A stretch of DNA of 64,000 nucleotides. It comes from Nematostella vectensis (lineage: Eukaryota; Cnidaria; Anthozoa; Actiniaria; Edwardsiidae). The notes under the pieces are model-generated. The model ran no database searches, had not been told where the DNA came from, and saw only the letters and a list, made by a program, of their open reading frames with translations. Position 1 is the stretch's first letter. Every line of letters begins with the position of its first letter. Shown here one piece after another: positions 45,669 to 57,002 of the stretch. The stretch spans positions 18,593,471-18,657,470 of the forward strand of contig NC_064037.1 in assembly GCF_932526225.1 (NCBI RefSeq), read 5' to 3'. The position numbers were made by a program, and so were the translations under genes.

Positions 45669-46307
45669 TCACATCCAGGGTGGGAACACTATGCTCAGCG
45701 TCACCCCCAAACGCGCCGCAAGGGCCTCCAGCTCGGGGTCCTCGGCTAGACACACACCATACTGGTATAGACGCCGCAAGACGACACCATGACACAGCAT
45801 TTGACCACGACTGGGACAACCACAACTTCCCTTAGGGATGCACCAACACAACAGACGCTTGTTTGCCAACTCCGGAAGGTCTCGCATCAACGCTGCCTTG
45901 TGAAGCAACACGTCGGTGAGATAGTGGGTTACCATCTCCCCATCACTTGTCCAACCCTTCTCTTCGATGTCGCGATAAGGACTCCACCAATTGCTCTCCT
46001 GAAGCCCTTTCCACTCATAACCGATGTAGACGTCCTCAGCCTGCGTGATGTAGTGAGGTATCCGCCTTTCTCCGTTCCGGTCTCTAGGCCGCCACATCAT
46101 TCCACCCAACTTAGGTCTCGAATTCCACCCACGCGTAGTATCCTCATCCTGGGTCCTGTGCCTGCGGCGCCAAGCTCTGGCATAGCGGTAACACGACATG
46201 CACAACGGCCGGTCTATCGCCTGCTTCACCTCCCAACGAAAACAACACAGATCACGACGTCGCGTTGGGTCCGCAAGCATCGTACTCTCGCTGTCGCTCG
46301 CCGCCAT
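45669..46307 (-). CDS. DUF4326-domain protein
   Basis: 212 residues from the ATG at 46305-46307. An upstream in-frame ATG at 46343 is also possible. Residues about 21-50 form a Cys-rich segment (LCCFRWEV...LCMSCYRYARAWRRR), likely zinc-binding. Residues 93-177 match DUF4326: DVYIG, a helix with MVTHYLTDVL, LPELANKRLLCWC, then LCHGVVL. DUF4326 proteins are known from phages, large viruses and some host genomes; biochemical function is not established. A separate 70-bp copy of its 3' end lies at 45411-45480. Octamer-type promoter repeats lie upstream. No stop or frameshift is seen. Confidence 0.75.
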   Translation of the reverse strand: MAASDSESTMLADPTRRRDLCCFRWEVKQAIDRPLCMSCYRYARAWRRRHRTQDEDTTRGWNSRPKLGGMMWRPRDRNGERRIPHYITQAEDVYIGYEWKGLQESNWWSPYRDIEEKGWTSDGEMVTHYLTDVLLHKAALMRDLPELANKRLLCWCIPKGSCGCPSRGQMLCHGVVLRRLYQYGVCLAEDPELEALAARLGVTLSIVFPPWM

Positions 46308-46384
46308 CGTCGCTCCCTTCTTGAACCACCACAGGAATCCCATGCGTGCCTTAGTGGCTTGATCCTTTAGCCCGCTTGTCTTTT

Positions 46385-46625
46385 GACAGGTTCCCGTTGG
46401 TCTTCTGACGTCACACCACTTGTTTTTGGCCTTATTTTCCCACGCTTGACAGGTTGACACCTGCGCTCCTGATTTGCATAATTTCACTGTTTCCCACGCT
46501 TGACAGGTTTTCGACAGGTTGTCACGCATTCCTGAGCAGGCTGTAAATCAAATTTGCATAATCTGATAGGTTGACACATTCCACACATTCCTGATCGGCA
46601 TATAAGTCGAATTTGCATAATTATC
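46385..46625 (-). promoter_or_regulatory. Repeat-structured upstream region of the DUF4326 gene
   Basis: Three copies of ATTTGCATAAT (octamer ATGCAAAT/ATTTGCAT plus flank) at about 46473, 46550 and 46611, interleaved with five CTTGACAGGTT/TGACAGGTT phrases and TTCCTGA motifs. The arrangement resembles a clustered factor-binding promoter. The octamer is the classic POU-factor site; use here is inferred. Confidence 0.45.
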
Positions 46626-46639
46626 CGGGCCATACATAC

Positions 46640-47680
46640 CCCCCTTACTACTTGCGTTGCTCATGTTGCGGGGCCATGGTTTCACGGCACATCGTTGCAT
46701 TTATGTAATTGAAACAAATGAGATATACAAGCTTTAATAACTTTCTATTAAGACTGAAACATTGCAATAGTTGTCTTAAGATGACTAAAAATACATCCAT
46801 ATGGCATAGAATAGAAAACCATTATAAACAGCACAGTGCGCTTATTCACGTTATTATTTTTGCTTTCACAGGAACTTTCAACCAACAACCTACTAAAGTA
46901 ATCAAAAAGGAAGTACACCATTTTATCTTTTTATACATATATGAATGGCACTCATCCATCTACACAGAAAAAAAGAAATAACTGCTCCCATTGCAATTTA
47001 ACCGCTAACAACACGCTGGCTTGCTGTGGCCGACGTGTCAACGAGCGGTGCATAGAAAAATTTTGGGTTAGGTTACCGCGCCTACAGTACCGTACCATTG
47101 TCCATACTGTAGAGCGAGAATAAAACCCTATAATGCGGATGAACCGTTCATGCCTCGAGTAGAGGCTACGAGTTTGCGCTTTACACGCGAACTGCATGGC
47201 TCCCCCTAAACCCTAGGTAAGACATGTTATTATGTTTTACAGATGCTACGTTTCTGGCAAAACCGGGAAACCCACTTAGTAGGAAATTTTCCGCTCCAAC
47301 AGTGGCGTAACCAATCTGTTTTAGACGAAAACCAACGACTACAACGCCAACAGCAAAAACGCTTAACATTTTTTAATGAAAATAATATCAATGATAACAT
47401 GATTCATGATTACGACTTTTTGGAGGTTTCTCGTAAGTTGAGCGACGTTTTGTTCGTGGTCGTATTGTGACCGTTGTAAACTGTGTAGATGGATAACTGC
47501 TCCCATTGCAATTTAACCTCTAATAACACGCTGCCTTGCTGTGACCGACGTGTCAATGAGAGGTGCATAGAAAAATTTTGGGTTAGGTTACCGCCTACAG
47601 TACCATAAAATTTTCCATACTGTAGAGCCAGAATAAAACTCTTCAGAATACTATTTTTTACAATTTGTGTATGACAGGTA
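46640..47680 (+). mobile_element. Helitron copy A, 5' part (interrupted)
   Basis: The segment beginning TTGCGGGGCCATGGTTTCAC is repeated at about 61155, and a related one at about 59990. At 47243-47400 an open frame (MLRFWQNRETHLVGNFPLQQ...) also occurs in copy B at 61914. The sequence stops at 47680 with ...TGTATGACAGGTA, where the CACTA element is inserted, and continues at 57003. Within it, 47480-47650 repeats 46970-47120 with changes. Confidence 0.7.
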
Positions 47681-47706
47681 CACAGGAAAAAAATATGATT
47701 TCCCAA
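47681..47706 (+). repeat. Left terminal inverted repeat of the CACTA element
   Basis: 26 bp starting CACAGGAAAA and ending TTTCCCAA; exact complement of 56977-57002. Confidence 0.95.
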
Positions 47707-47811
47707 AATGGGAAAAAAAGGGATTTTTTTTTTGGGAAAAGTTGGGAATTTCAGCAAAAATCCCCAAAATGGGAAAGTGATACCAAAACCAATGTTGGGA
47801 CAACAAAACCC

Positions 47812-48330
47812 CAATAATAACCCAACTTGGGGAATTTAATGTCCCAATAATAACCCAACTTGGGAATTTGATGCCCCAATAATAACCCAACTTGGGAATT
47901 TGATGCCCCAATAATAACCCAACTTGGGGAATTTAATGTCCCAATAATAACCCAACTTGGGGAATTTAATGTCCCAATAATAACCCAACTTGGGAATTTG
48001 ATGTCCCAATAATAACCCAACTTGGGGAATTTAATGTCTCAATAATAACCCAACTTGGGAATTTGATGTCCCAATAATTACCCAACTTGGGAATTTGATG
48101 TCCCAATAATAACCCAACTTGGGGAATTTAATGTCCCAATAATAACCCAACTTGGGAATTTGATGTCCCAATAATTACCCAACTTGGGAATTTGATGTCC
48201 CAATAATAACCCAACTTGGGGAATTTCATGTCCCAATAATTACACAACTTGGGGAATTTAATGTCCCAATAATAACCCAACTTGGGGGGAATTTAATGTC
48301 CCAATAATAACCCAACCCAACTCAATTAAT
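47812..48330. repeat. Left subterminal array of the CACTA element (about 32-33-bp unit)
   Basis: About 15 units of CCCAATAATAACCCAACTTG followed by GGGAATTTAATGT or GGAATTTGATGT. The CCCAACTTGGG core is palindromic. Subterminal repeats of this kind bind transposase-encoded proteins in plant En/Spm; that role is inferred here. Confidence 0.9.
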
Positions 48331-48379
48331 ATCCCAACGTGGGAAATCTGAATTCACAATAACCCAATACAAGGATTGT

Positions 48380-48531
48380 TAGAGTGCAAACAGTAAAAGC
48401 GTGAAATACAAATTACTAAATAGTACAAAATAGTGCTAATTAAACAATAGAAAACAATAGGGATAACACTATTTAGTACAATTTAGTATTACTAAAGTTT
48501 CACAGTTATACATGTATTGTTTGCACTCTAT
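48380..48531. mobile_element. 152-bp hairpin MITE nested in the CACTA element
   Basis: AGAGTGCAAACA at 48381-48392 is complemented by TGTTTGCACTCT at 48519-48530, with further internal pairing (TAAATAGT/ACTATTTA). No coding capacity. Possible TA or TTA target duplication. Confidence 0.6.
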
Positions 48532-49053
48532 TATATTATTACAAATTAATAATTTGAATATATTATAACAATACTTGTATTTGGATATAATATTTTGGAC
48601 TTAAAAAGTGATTGCAAACAACAACAATACTTTCAAAACGTTTTATTTACTGTAACATAAATTCGTGATAAACATTAACAGCAGAAGTGCCATGTTTTGG
48701 TTAACTTAAATACAATATTAATTTGATGTGCAAGTGGGTGATGATTGTAATGCTATACAAATACCCAAGATTATTGCACATGACATGACATGAGCATCAA
48801 ATATTGCCCATGTCAATACTCAGAAGTTACACAACAATTAATATCAACATGCACAGACCTATTAGATCAATATCACATAAAGATTTAAGCTGTTAAGCCT
48901 GCCTCACATCACTAGTGGCTACAACTTCAGCATATCCAATTCAAACAAGCTAAATTTCTCAAACTATTTCTAAATCTTTTGAAGCAAATAACGAATTAAG
49001 CTTTTAGAAGATATAAAGAACCTAACAAAGACAAGTGTATAATTAAGTCTACC

Positions 49054-51518
49054 TCACATCAGTGAAATTTCCTTTAACACGTTTACATCATTAATAGATG
49101 TTATCTGAGACGGTGGTGTTTTAAATTCTACGTATTTTTGACTTACAAGTTTTCTAATAAGTACTGCTATTGCCTGACTAGGTGAGAGAGATGTTAAGGC
49201 ATTGCTTTTCAAAAAGAATTTATTTTTAAGTACATCAACACACACCTCTCTGGTGAGTTGTTTACCAAACACTGATTTAATCACTGCCCTCTTTATTTTT
49301 AATGGTAGAGCTTCAACTTGATCACCTGCTTTCGCATCTTCTGGGCTTGAAGTGCTAGTGCTGGGTTTTGGAATTTTGGGGCTTATAGGGCACTGGCTTC
49401 CTTCCATCTCATCATCACTCAAAATCTCTGTGTCTCCAGCACTACTTCCATCCTGTTCTAAATGTTCATCCTGTTCCCCCTCTCTGTCTAGATCTACTGA
49501 GCTTTCCTGTAGTCAAAATACACATTATCAGCATTTAATACATTTTGCAAGGTTCATTAATGCTTTGAAAATACTTTAAAAATGCATTACAGTGTGGACA
49601 TTTCAACTGGGACCACTTTGAGAATGTGATTGCATGACAAATTATGAATAGAAACAAAGCACTTCAACTTAGGAAACTTCAGCTTATTAAGTTTTTGTTC
49701 TTTGTGATCTGATTGGTCGACATTGTTTTAGTAAAAATGCTTTGTTTTAATTCACAATTGTCATTCAATCACAATATCTTAAAGTGGTCCCATTTAAAGT
49801 ATCCACACTGCAAGTTTTCATGAAAATATGAGATAATACTTATATATAAGATATTTAGTATGATAACACATTAATACTAGATTCTATAAAGTATCAAATT
49901 TACTTAGGTATGCTAAAACAAAATTTACCTCTAGATCTGATGAGCTATGGTTGCTTTGCATCTCTTTTTTTATGGCCTGGGAACTTGGAATCTACAAAAG
50001 TTAAAAAATACTATAACTGAAGTGCAACTCTCATAGATACAAAATGACTACTTGTGTCTGTGTGCTTTGCAATTGATGGTACATTTACATTACATTTAGT
50101 CAACGAAATGCCAAGTGTACAAAAAAGTTGATCACTTCAGTTGACGAAAACTATTAACAAACCTGCAGACATGCAAAAGCACATAAATAAACAAACAATG
50201 CAATTAAAAGAAATATTTTTATTACCTTATAATCATCATCATAAGATGGACGTTTTCGTTTTTTGTTGTATCTACGTTGTTCATTGCAAAAACTCTGTAT
50301 GTGCTTCTTTATTCCTTCCTTTCCAAAATTGATCTCTTTTATGCCACATTCTTTCTCTATGTTTTCGGCAAATGCATCTAGTTCAGCTTTGGCCTCAGGC
50401 GAGTTAAACTTTGGAAATTCAGTCCATTTGTTTGCTGCTAATACCCCTATTTTTTTACGTCTAAATAAAATAAAATGCAATCAATGTGGGTACCATTTTT
50501 GTTGATAATAATATATTGGGTGCCCTGTGCCCATAAACATCGTTTGCTTTTTATATTTGGGCTTTCTGTGGCTGAAACTCTTGCACATGGCATGGGCTAC
50601 TGCAGCTCGATGTACTTGCATGATCAGCATTGAGTTTTGTAATTTAATAGTTTTTATTTGTATTGGATTTTGTGAAATACAAAGTTTGTTTAGTTTCCGA
50701 GAACAATAAAAAGGACCACCAAAACAGGGGGAGTGTTTTTAACCTATTCTAAGAATCCAAATGTTCTGATCTTACATTTTAATAAAACAAGTTTACCAAA
50801 AGAAAACTTACTCAAATATCTTTGTTAAAACATAAATTGGCAACCTTAGAATATATTATGAATGATTCAAATGCATTAGTAGCTGAAACAACCTCGATGG
50901 AAATGGATTCGCTCACATAACAAGGCAGCCATTTTTAATACCTCGAGGTCCTCAAGACAAGATGACCATGTCATCTGAAATCCATTGTAGTTGAATATTT
51001 GCTGACAAACAAACAAAATATTTGTAACACAAAATAAGTTAAATAGCTTACTTTGTAAGATATAAGTGCTTCATTTCTGGATTCAGCTGTTGTAAGTCGG
51101 CCATAGTCGGTTTTGGCGGAGGAGAAGGGGACGTTTTGGCGCCAAAAGATGCCTTTTGTCTTTTGAGAAAACTAAACTCCTTCTTGAAAATGACCGCTTT
51201 ACCGTAACACAAGGAAAGTCTTTGAAAGATTGTGGCATCCGCTTTCCTTTCCAAGAGGTCTGAAATAGCCATCTCATTGACAACTTGTTCACCTAGTTCA
51301 AGAAAGAAAAAGTTGCTCTGTTGAGTGGGGTTTCAAATTTAGTTCAGTATTTTTGTGAAAGCAGTGCATGCATACTCACGTTTGAAAGCATTTAAAACTT
51401 CCTCGCCGAATAGATCTTTAATTTTCGATTCCAAATCGTTCTTGTCCGTAAGAATTTGAGCGTTTTCGTTCACCTGACTCGTACCACTCTGCCCTTCTTG
51501 TACAATCGAGTCATCCAT
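49054..51518 (-). CDS. CACTA-element accessory gene, five exons, function unknown
   Basis: Exons 51380-51518, 51052-51292, 50226-50460, 49929-49991 and 49054-49506 join by GT-AG introns with matching phases (1, 2, 0, 0) to give 376 residues without a stop. The start is MDDSIVQEGQ. The middle has a basic, NLS-like RRYNKKRKRPSYDDD; an acidic Ser-rich linker follows; the last 90 residues (LKIKRAVIKSVFGKQLTREV...) are helical, Leu-rich and close with SPSQAIAVLIRKLVSQ. A distant BEN-like fold is conceivable but not supported by a motif. It starts about 273 bp from the transposase start, in the opposite direction, and lies wholly inside the terminal repeats. A TNPA-like DNA-binding helper is the most natural guess. 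Confidence 0.78.
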
Positions 51519-51791
51519 CTTGGAATATTTGCAGTGAAAATACAGCAAGGCCGGGCAAGCTACGCTGTTCATGAGTCTATTTGCTATCTCATTGGTCAAT
51601 TTTGCCCGCCTTTCCTTCAATTTTTTTAACAGCGGCATTGATTGGTAGTTTTTTCCCGCCGTTTTAGTTGTTGGTATAAGCTTTCTCACTATTGTCTAAC
51701 AAGTGCTGAATTTGGGCTTCCTGTGGTAAACAAAGATGGCGGATGCGTGCAAAGAGCTACAAGAGGAATATATGGTGGATTCAACGTCGAA
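51519..51791. promoter_or_regulatory. Bidirectional promoter region of the CACTA element
   Basis: 273 bp between two divergent start codons. It contains two ATTGGT/ACCAAT-type CCAAT motifs (about 51591 and 51641) and TTTCCCGCC / TTTGCCCGCC E2F-like motifs (about 51600 and 51652). Co-regulation of both genes is inferred. Confidence 0.5.
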
Positions 51792-54700
51792 ATGTGGTCA
51801 AGAAAAGAAGTATCCACATGCAGCTGTACTGAATTATCTTATAGACATGTTCATTGTAGGTGCTATCGCTGTAAAGGAAGAGCTGTTACAAGGAAAACAG
51901 AACTACGGCACTGGAACGAAGCTCGTATATCATCTTCATTTCACAACTCGAAAGAGGACGAAGCTTTTGGACAAAATACGTTTGAAGAACATGAAACATC
52001 TGATGTCACGATGGAAACTTCAGAAAATATCGATTGCGAAATAAATGTTGTCCAAGATGTATGTATGAATCATGACAATGAAAATAGAAATGACATGGAA
52101 GATGACTTCAATCAAGGCAACCCTTACAAAAGACTTGTTGTAAAGGCTGTTCTGCAAGCTATGACTATTGTGGATAATAGTGGGTGTTCAATAAAAACAT
52201 TCGAGGATATTTTGAGTTATGGGAGGACAATGTTATTTACCAACCTTGATCCAGAAATTGATGAGGATATTTTGGCTTCTCTATGGCCAAAATCTTGGTC
52301 AGAAGTACAGTCGCTTTTGAAAGAAGAGGGATTCACAGACCCAAAGGAATATTATATTTGCATTTGTCGAGCAGAGAAGTCTTTCACAAGAAATGGTAAG
52401 ACAACTAAAAAGTACCTGTATTCCCGTAAGTGGGGTATTATGGAGAGTAAAAATGAGTTATGCCCCAACTGTGGAAAATGTGGATATATAAAGTATTACT
52501 ATCTTGGTTTACATGAAAAGCTAAAGAACTGGTTTCGGAATCTAAATATGTGTAGGAAAATGCTATCACATTGGCAAGAACGAGAACACTGGTTAAAGAG
52601 AAACACAAGTTGGCCCTTAAAAAAAGAGGTTTGGGATGGGGAAAGATGGTTAGAGGTGCAGTGGTTTTGGGACCCAGATCAATTGTGGACTGTCCCAACA
52701 AGGTGCGGGGAGTGTCTCACTGTTATTTCATCAGACTTAATCAATTCATCTCCAAAAGATATTGATGGTTTGTCATTGCTCGAATGTCCAGAATGTTTTA
52801 ATAAATTTTCACATAAAGCTGAAGTAGCAAGGGGTTCTCCTTTGAATCTGGCATTAATCGGACACTGGGATGGCTGGCAGCCATTCAGTACAAGTGGCAG
52901 AAGTTGTGGTTCTCTTGAAGTTTCCATATTAAATATGTTCAAGACAGATAGATCACATATTGATGAAGTATATGTTATTGGTTTTGTACCGTGTACAACT
53001 GTGCCAAAAGGTGTACCAGAGGCTTATGATCCATTTATACAGCCACTCATTAATGACCTCTGTGATGGCTTCATACATGGCTTTGAAGTTCCTTATCCTT
53101 CAAATGCTATTACTGTTCCTGATTATGAAGCACATGAAATTGAAACAGTGCGTGTTATGTTACTGTGCTGGGCTGCAGATCACCCAGGACAATGTGAGTT
53201 TGGAAAGTACTTGAACCAGGGGAAATGTGCTTGTAGGAGATGTAAGATGGTAGGACAGCAAAGTCTTCAATCAACTCACTATTATTATGGTGATAATCGT
53301 TTTCATGCTCGGCATCCATGGGAGAAGAGAGATGTGACAGCAGAGGAGAGTACCTTTTATGATCTAGACAATGAAAACCGAGTAAGTGTACGAAAGAAAC
53401 TATCATCACAGGAAGGATTTACTGGAACTCCAATATTTCATCAATATTTGTATCCCCTCTATAAGTTTGACTGTTTATACCACATGGTTTATGACATTTT
53501 CCATACTCTGCCTTTGAATATATGCAAAAACCAACTTTCAAGACTGTTACAGCTAGAGTTATTAGATGCTGTATATGTAGATGAGCAAATTGCACAATTT
53601 CCTTGGAACACAGAATTTAAACAAGGACGTATTCCTACTTCAATTGGCAAAGAACACAAAGGCCTTGGACACTGGAAAGCAGAATCTTTTCAGAAATTTT
53701 TCTTTCCAATGCTAGGATGCATTGTAGAGGATAAGATTCCAGACCCTAAAGAACTTGAAATCATAAGTTTAGTTTCCTACCTAACTGAACTGCACTTCTA
53801 TAGTGGGAGGAATGGCTGGACGGATAGCATGATACAGCTACATGAGAGACTTGCACAAACACTGATAATAAGAATTGAGGAGACACAAGGACTTGAAATG
53901 TGCACAATATCGGTACACAATTTGACACATGCACATGAAGACCTGATAAACTTTGCAGCATCAGACAACTATTGGTGCGCTGTGTTTGAAAGAGCTGTAA
54001 AGAAATATGTAGGGCGCTCCCACAACTGTAAAGGATTAGAAATGACATTTGCTAAAGCAGAATGTAGAAGAGAAAGCTTGAAAAGTTTGGAACAAGCACA
54101 TGGTGATCTCCCCATTGAAGAAAAGGATGATAAGATTGAGGTATGTACTGTGTCATCAATGTAAATCTTTTTAGTCGCAAGACATTCCATTATTTGAAGT
54201 AATAATAAAAGTAAACAAATATGGACTGAATATATATAATCATTCATTTATTTGCATATTGATTGATTAACATCTAGAGCTGTTTATAGTCTTATAAATA
54301 CCAGAATGCTTTGTTTATCACATTTTATGTCAAATTATATTCTTTTGAAGTTTTTACAATGTAAATAAAATTTAAAAGAATAAATTTGGCATCAAGTGCA
54401 AAAACCACAGCACTTTGGGATTTATCAAAAGGCTCTATACATGTAATCTGTTTAATGGTTAGTACATAAAAATGTACATTTTTTTTAATCAGGGCATTGT
54501 CAAGTCTGAGGATGAGGCTAGGAAAATCTGTACAGCCAGTAAATGTGAAGGATTGCTAATAGGCTCAAGAAAACCTCAATTGCAAGTAATTGAGTTAACA
54601 GACAATGAATGTTCTAGAATCAATTCCATTTTATCACTCCCACAGTCTGTTCAATCGGCATCTAGAATTGCATCTACTTCAGGGAAATGTTTTTTAAGTA

Positions 54701-55320
54701 ATGTTGGATTTAATGGCTTGGTCTTATCAAGTAATGACAATATTATTGCTTCGTTGGAGGATGGTGAATGTATTGTCCAGATAAAGCGGTTCTTGTTGAT
54801 AAGATATGGACTAGACAATAATCACAGTGTATTGATTGAAGGTTTTATAAAGCCTTTTAACAAATCCTCTGAAGGAGAAATTGATGTTAATGTATGGAGT
54901 GGCTTTCCTAAAGTCAAATTACAACCCAATGATAATTCAGTCATCTTTTCACATCAAAGTGTACAGAGAAAGGTGATGTTGTACAAGCATGCTCAGACAA
55001 ACCTTCAAACTGTTGTGGATTATGATAGACAGTTAAAAGATGTTCCAAGGCTCTTGGTCCCTGTGTATCCAGAAAAAGATGACATGTTGTTCATTCAAGG
55101 CGAAAAGCAAGGGGATATTTGGTACGGAAGAGTGTCAAGTGTTGATTTGTCTAACAAGGCAGTTGAGGTGTATTTCTATGTGGAGAAACAACAACATCCC
55201 AATAGATTTGTAAGAGAAAGCTTTTCCAGGCAAGCAAGAAACACTGTGGTCTTTGATTCCATAATCGGTATTGCAAATGGTCACTGGATAAGTGGAAACA
55301 TTTGGCAAAAGTCAGTATAA
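51792..55320 (+). CDS. CACTA/EnSpm-type transposase (Transposase_21-like), two exons
   Basis: Exon 1 51792-54140, intron 54141-54492 (GTATGT...TTTTTTTTAATCAG, 352 nt), exon 2 54493-55320; phase 0 join; about 1,058 residues. The start chosen is the first in-frame ATG (MWSRKEVSTCSCTE). The N-terminus is Cys-rich (HCRCYRCKGRAVTRKTELRHW). Zinc-ribbon-like pairs follow (CPNCGKCG, TRCGECL, LECPECF). The RNase-H-like core has D360 in HWDGWQPF and D463 in CWAADHPGQC followed by GKCACRRC, both typical of Transposase_21; the final Glu was not assigned. Later comes a DUF4218-like block (ISVHNLTHAHEDLINFAASDN...CAVFERAVKKYVGRSHN). The exon 2 product is unfamiliar. No lesions. It would act in the nucleus on the element's ends. 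Confidence 0.87.
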
Positions 55321-55484
55321 AATTCATCTTGGAATGTGTGCTGCACAGCTGAGCACAAAATGTACATTTTACTGTAAGCGATCAATCTTATCATATTTAA
55401 TTTTAATATAGACTTGAACAGCAATCTTACTTGGTTAATTAGTAATAATTGTATAACTTATTTTCAATGCAGAAAATATACACA

Positions 55485-56830
55485 CATGTATTTGATTCCC
55501 TGTTTTGGGTATTTATTGTGTATGAATTCACATCCATTTCCCAGTACAGGGATTTTATTGGGAAAATACATGTATTTGATTCCCAGTTTTGGGTATTTAT
55601 TGTGTATGAATTCACATGCATTTCCCAGTAGTGGGATTTTATTGGGAAAATACATGTATTTGATTCCCAGTTTTGGGTATTTATTGTGTATGAATTCACA
55701 TCCATTTCCCAGTAGTGGGATTTTATTGGGAAAATACATGTATTTGATTCCCAGTTTTGGGTATTTATTGTGTATGAATTCACATCCATTTCCCAGTAGT
55801 GGGATTTTATTGGGAAAATACATAAATTTGATTCCCAGTTTTGGGTATTTATTGTGTATGAATTCACATCCATTTCCCAGTACAGGGATTTTATTGGGAA
55901 AATACATGTATTTGATACCCAGTTTTGGGTATTTATTGTGTATGAATTCACATCCATTTCCCAGTAGTGGGATTTTATTGGGAAAATACATGTATTTGAT
56001 TCCCAGTTTTGGGTATTTATTGTGTATGAATTCACATCCATTTCCCAGTAGTGGGATTTTATTGGGAAAATACATGTATTTGATTCCCAGTTTTGGGTAT
56101 TTATTGTGTATAAATTCACATCCATTTCCCAGTACAGGGATTTTATTGGGAAAATACATGTATTTGATACCCAGTTTTGGGTATTTATTGTGTATGAATT
56201 CACATCCATTTCCCAGTAGTGGGATTTTATTGGGAAAATACATGTATTTGATTCCCAGTTTTGGGTATTTATTGTGTATGAATTCACATCCATTTCCCAA
56301 TAGTGGGATTTTATTGGGAAAATACATGTATTTGATTCCCAGTTTTGGGTATTTATTGTGTATGAATTCACATCCATTTCCCAGTAGTGGGATTTTATTG
56401 GGAAAATACATGTATTTGATTCCCAGTTTTGGGTATTTATTGTGTATGAATTCACATCCATTTCCCAGTAGTAGGATTTTATTGGGAAAATACATGTATT
56501 TGATTCCCAGTTTTGGGTATTTATTGTGTACGAATTCACATCCATTTCCCAGTACAGGGATTTTATTGGGAAAATACATGTATTTGATTCCCAGTTTTGG
56601 GTATTTATTGTGTACGAATTCACATCCATTTCCCAGTAGTGGGATTTTATTGGGAAAATACATCTATTTGATTCCCAGTTTTGGGTATTTATTGTGTATG
56701 AATTCACATCCATTTCCCAGTAGTGGGATTTTATTGGGAAAATACATGTATTTGATTTCCAGTTTTGGGTATTTATTGTGTATGAATTCACATCCATTTC
56801 CCAGTAATGGGATTTTATTGGGAATAAATC
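55485..56830. repeat. Right subterminal array of the CACTA element (84-bp unit)
   Basis: About 16 units of 84 bp containing TTCCCAGTAGTGGGATTTTA, TTGGGAAAATACATGTATTT and GATTCCCAGTTTTGGGTATT. TGGGAA/TTCCCA motifs match those of the left array and of the terminal repeats. The unit is a multiple of 3, so all-frame open readings appear on both strands; none is a gene. Confidence 0.92.
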
Positions 56831-56976
56831 CCATCTTATTCCATTAAAGTGAATTTTTTGTGAAAGGAAGTTTTGGCTTAGATTGGAACTCAATAATTTC
56901 CCAATTCTTGTTTCAGTTTTCCCCATTTTTTCACATTATTGGGAAATTTTCCCAACTATAACCCAAAATGTTAGAA

Positions 56977-57002
56977 TTGGGAAATCATATTTTTTTCCTG
57001 TG
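56977..57002 (-). repeat. Right terminal inverted repeat of the CACTA element
   Basis: Exact complement of 47681-47706, followed by the GTA target duplication. Confidence 0.95.

Larger units (their letters stand above)
47681..57002 (+). mobile_element. CACTA/EnSpm-type DNA transposon, 9,322 bp, apparently complete
   Basis: Perfect 26-bp terminal inverted repeats at 47681-47706 and 56977-57002 begin CACAGG, of the CAC-type expected for this superfamily. A 3-bp target duplication GTA lies at 47678-47680 and 57003-57005. Removing the element restores a sequence that matches the uninterrupted Helitron paralogue near 62037-62050 except for two substitutions. Inside are subterminal arrays (47812-48330 and 55485-56830), a two-exon transposase gene and a divergent five-exon gene. 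No disabling lesion was found in either gene. Perfect ends suggest recent activity. Confidence 0.92.

Noticed and set aside
51736-52044. Alternative 102-codon start frame (MADACKELQEEY...) over the transposase N-terminus
   Set aside because: It ends early and lacks family similarity; the other frame carries the Cys-rich HCRCYRCKGRAV motif and continues for 780 codons.
55414-56926. Open frames of about 400-495 codons in several frames
   Set aside because: 84-bp subterminal repeat of the CACTA element; simultaneous openness on both strands marks it as non-coding.
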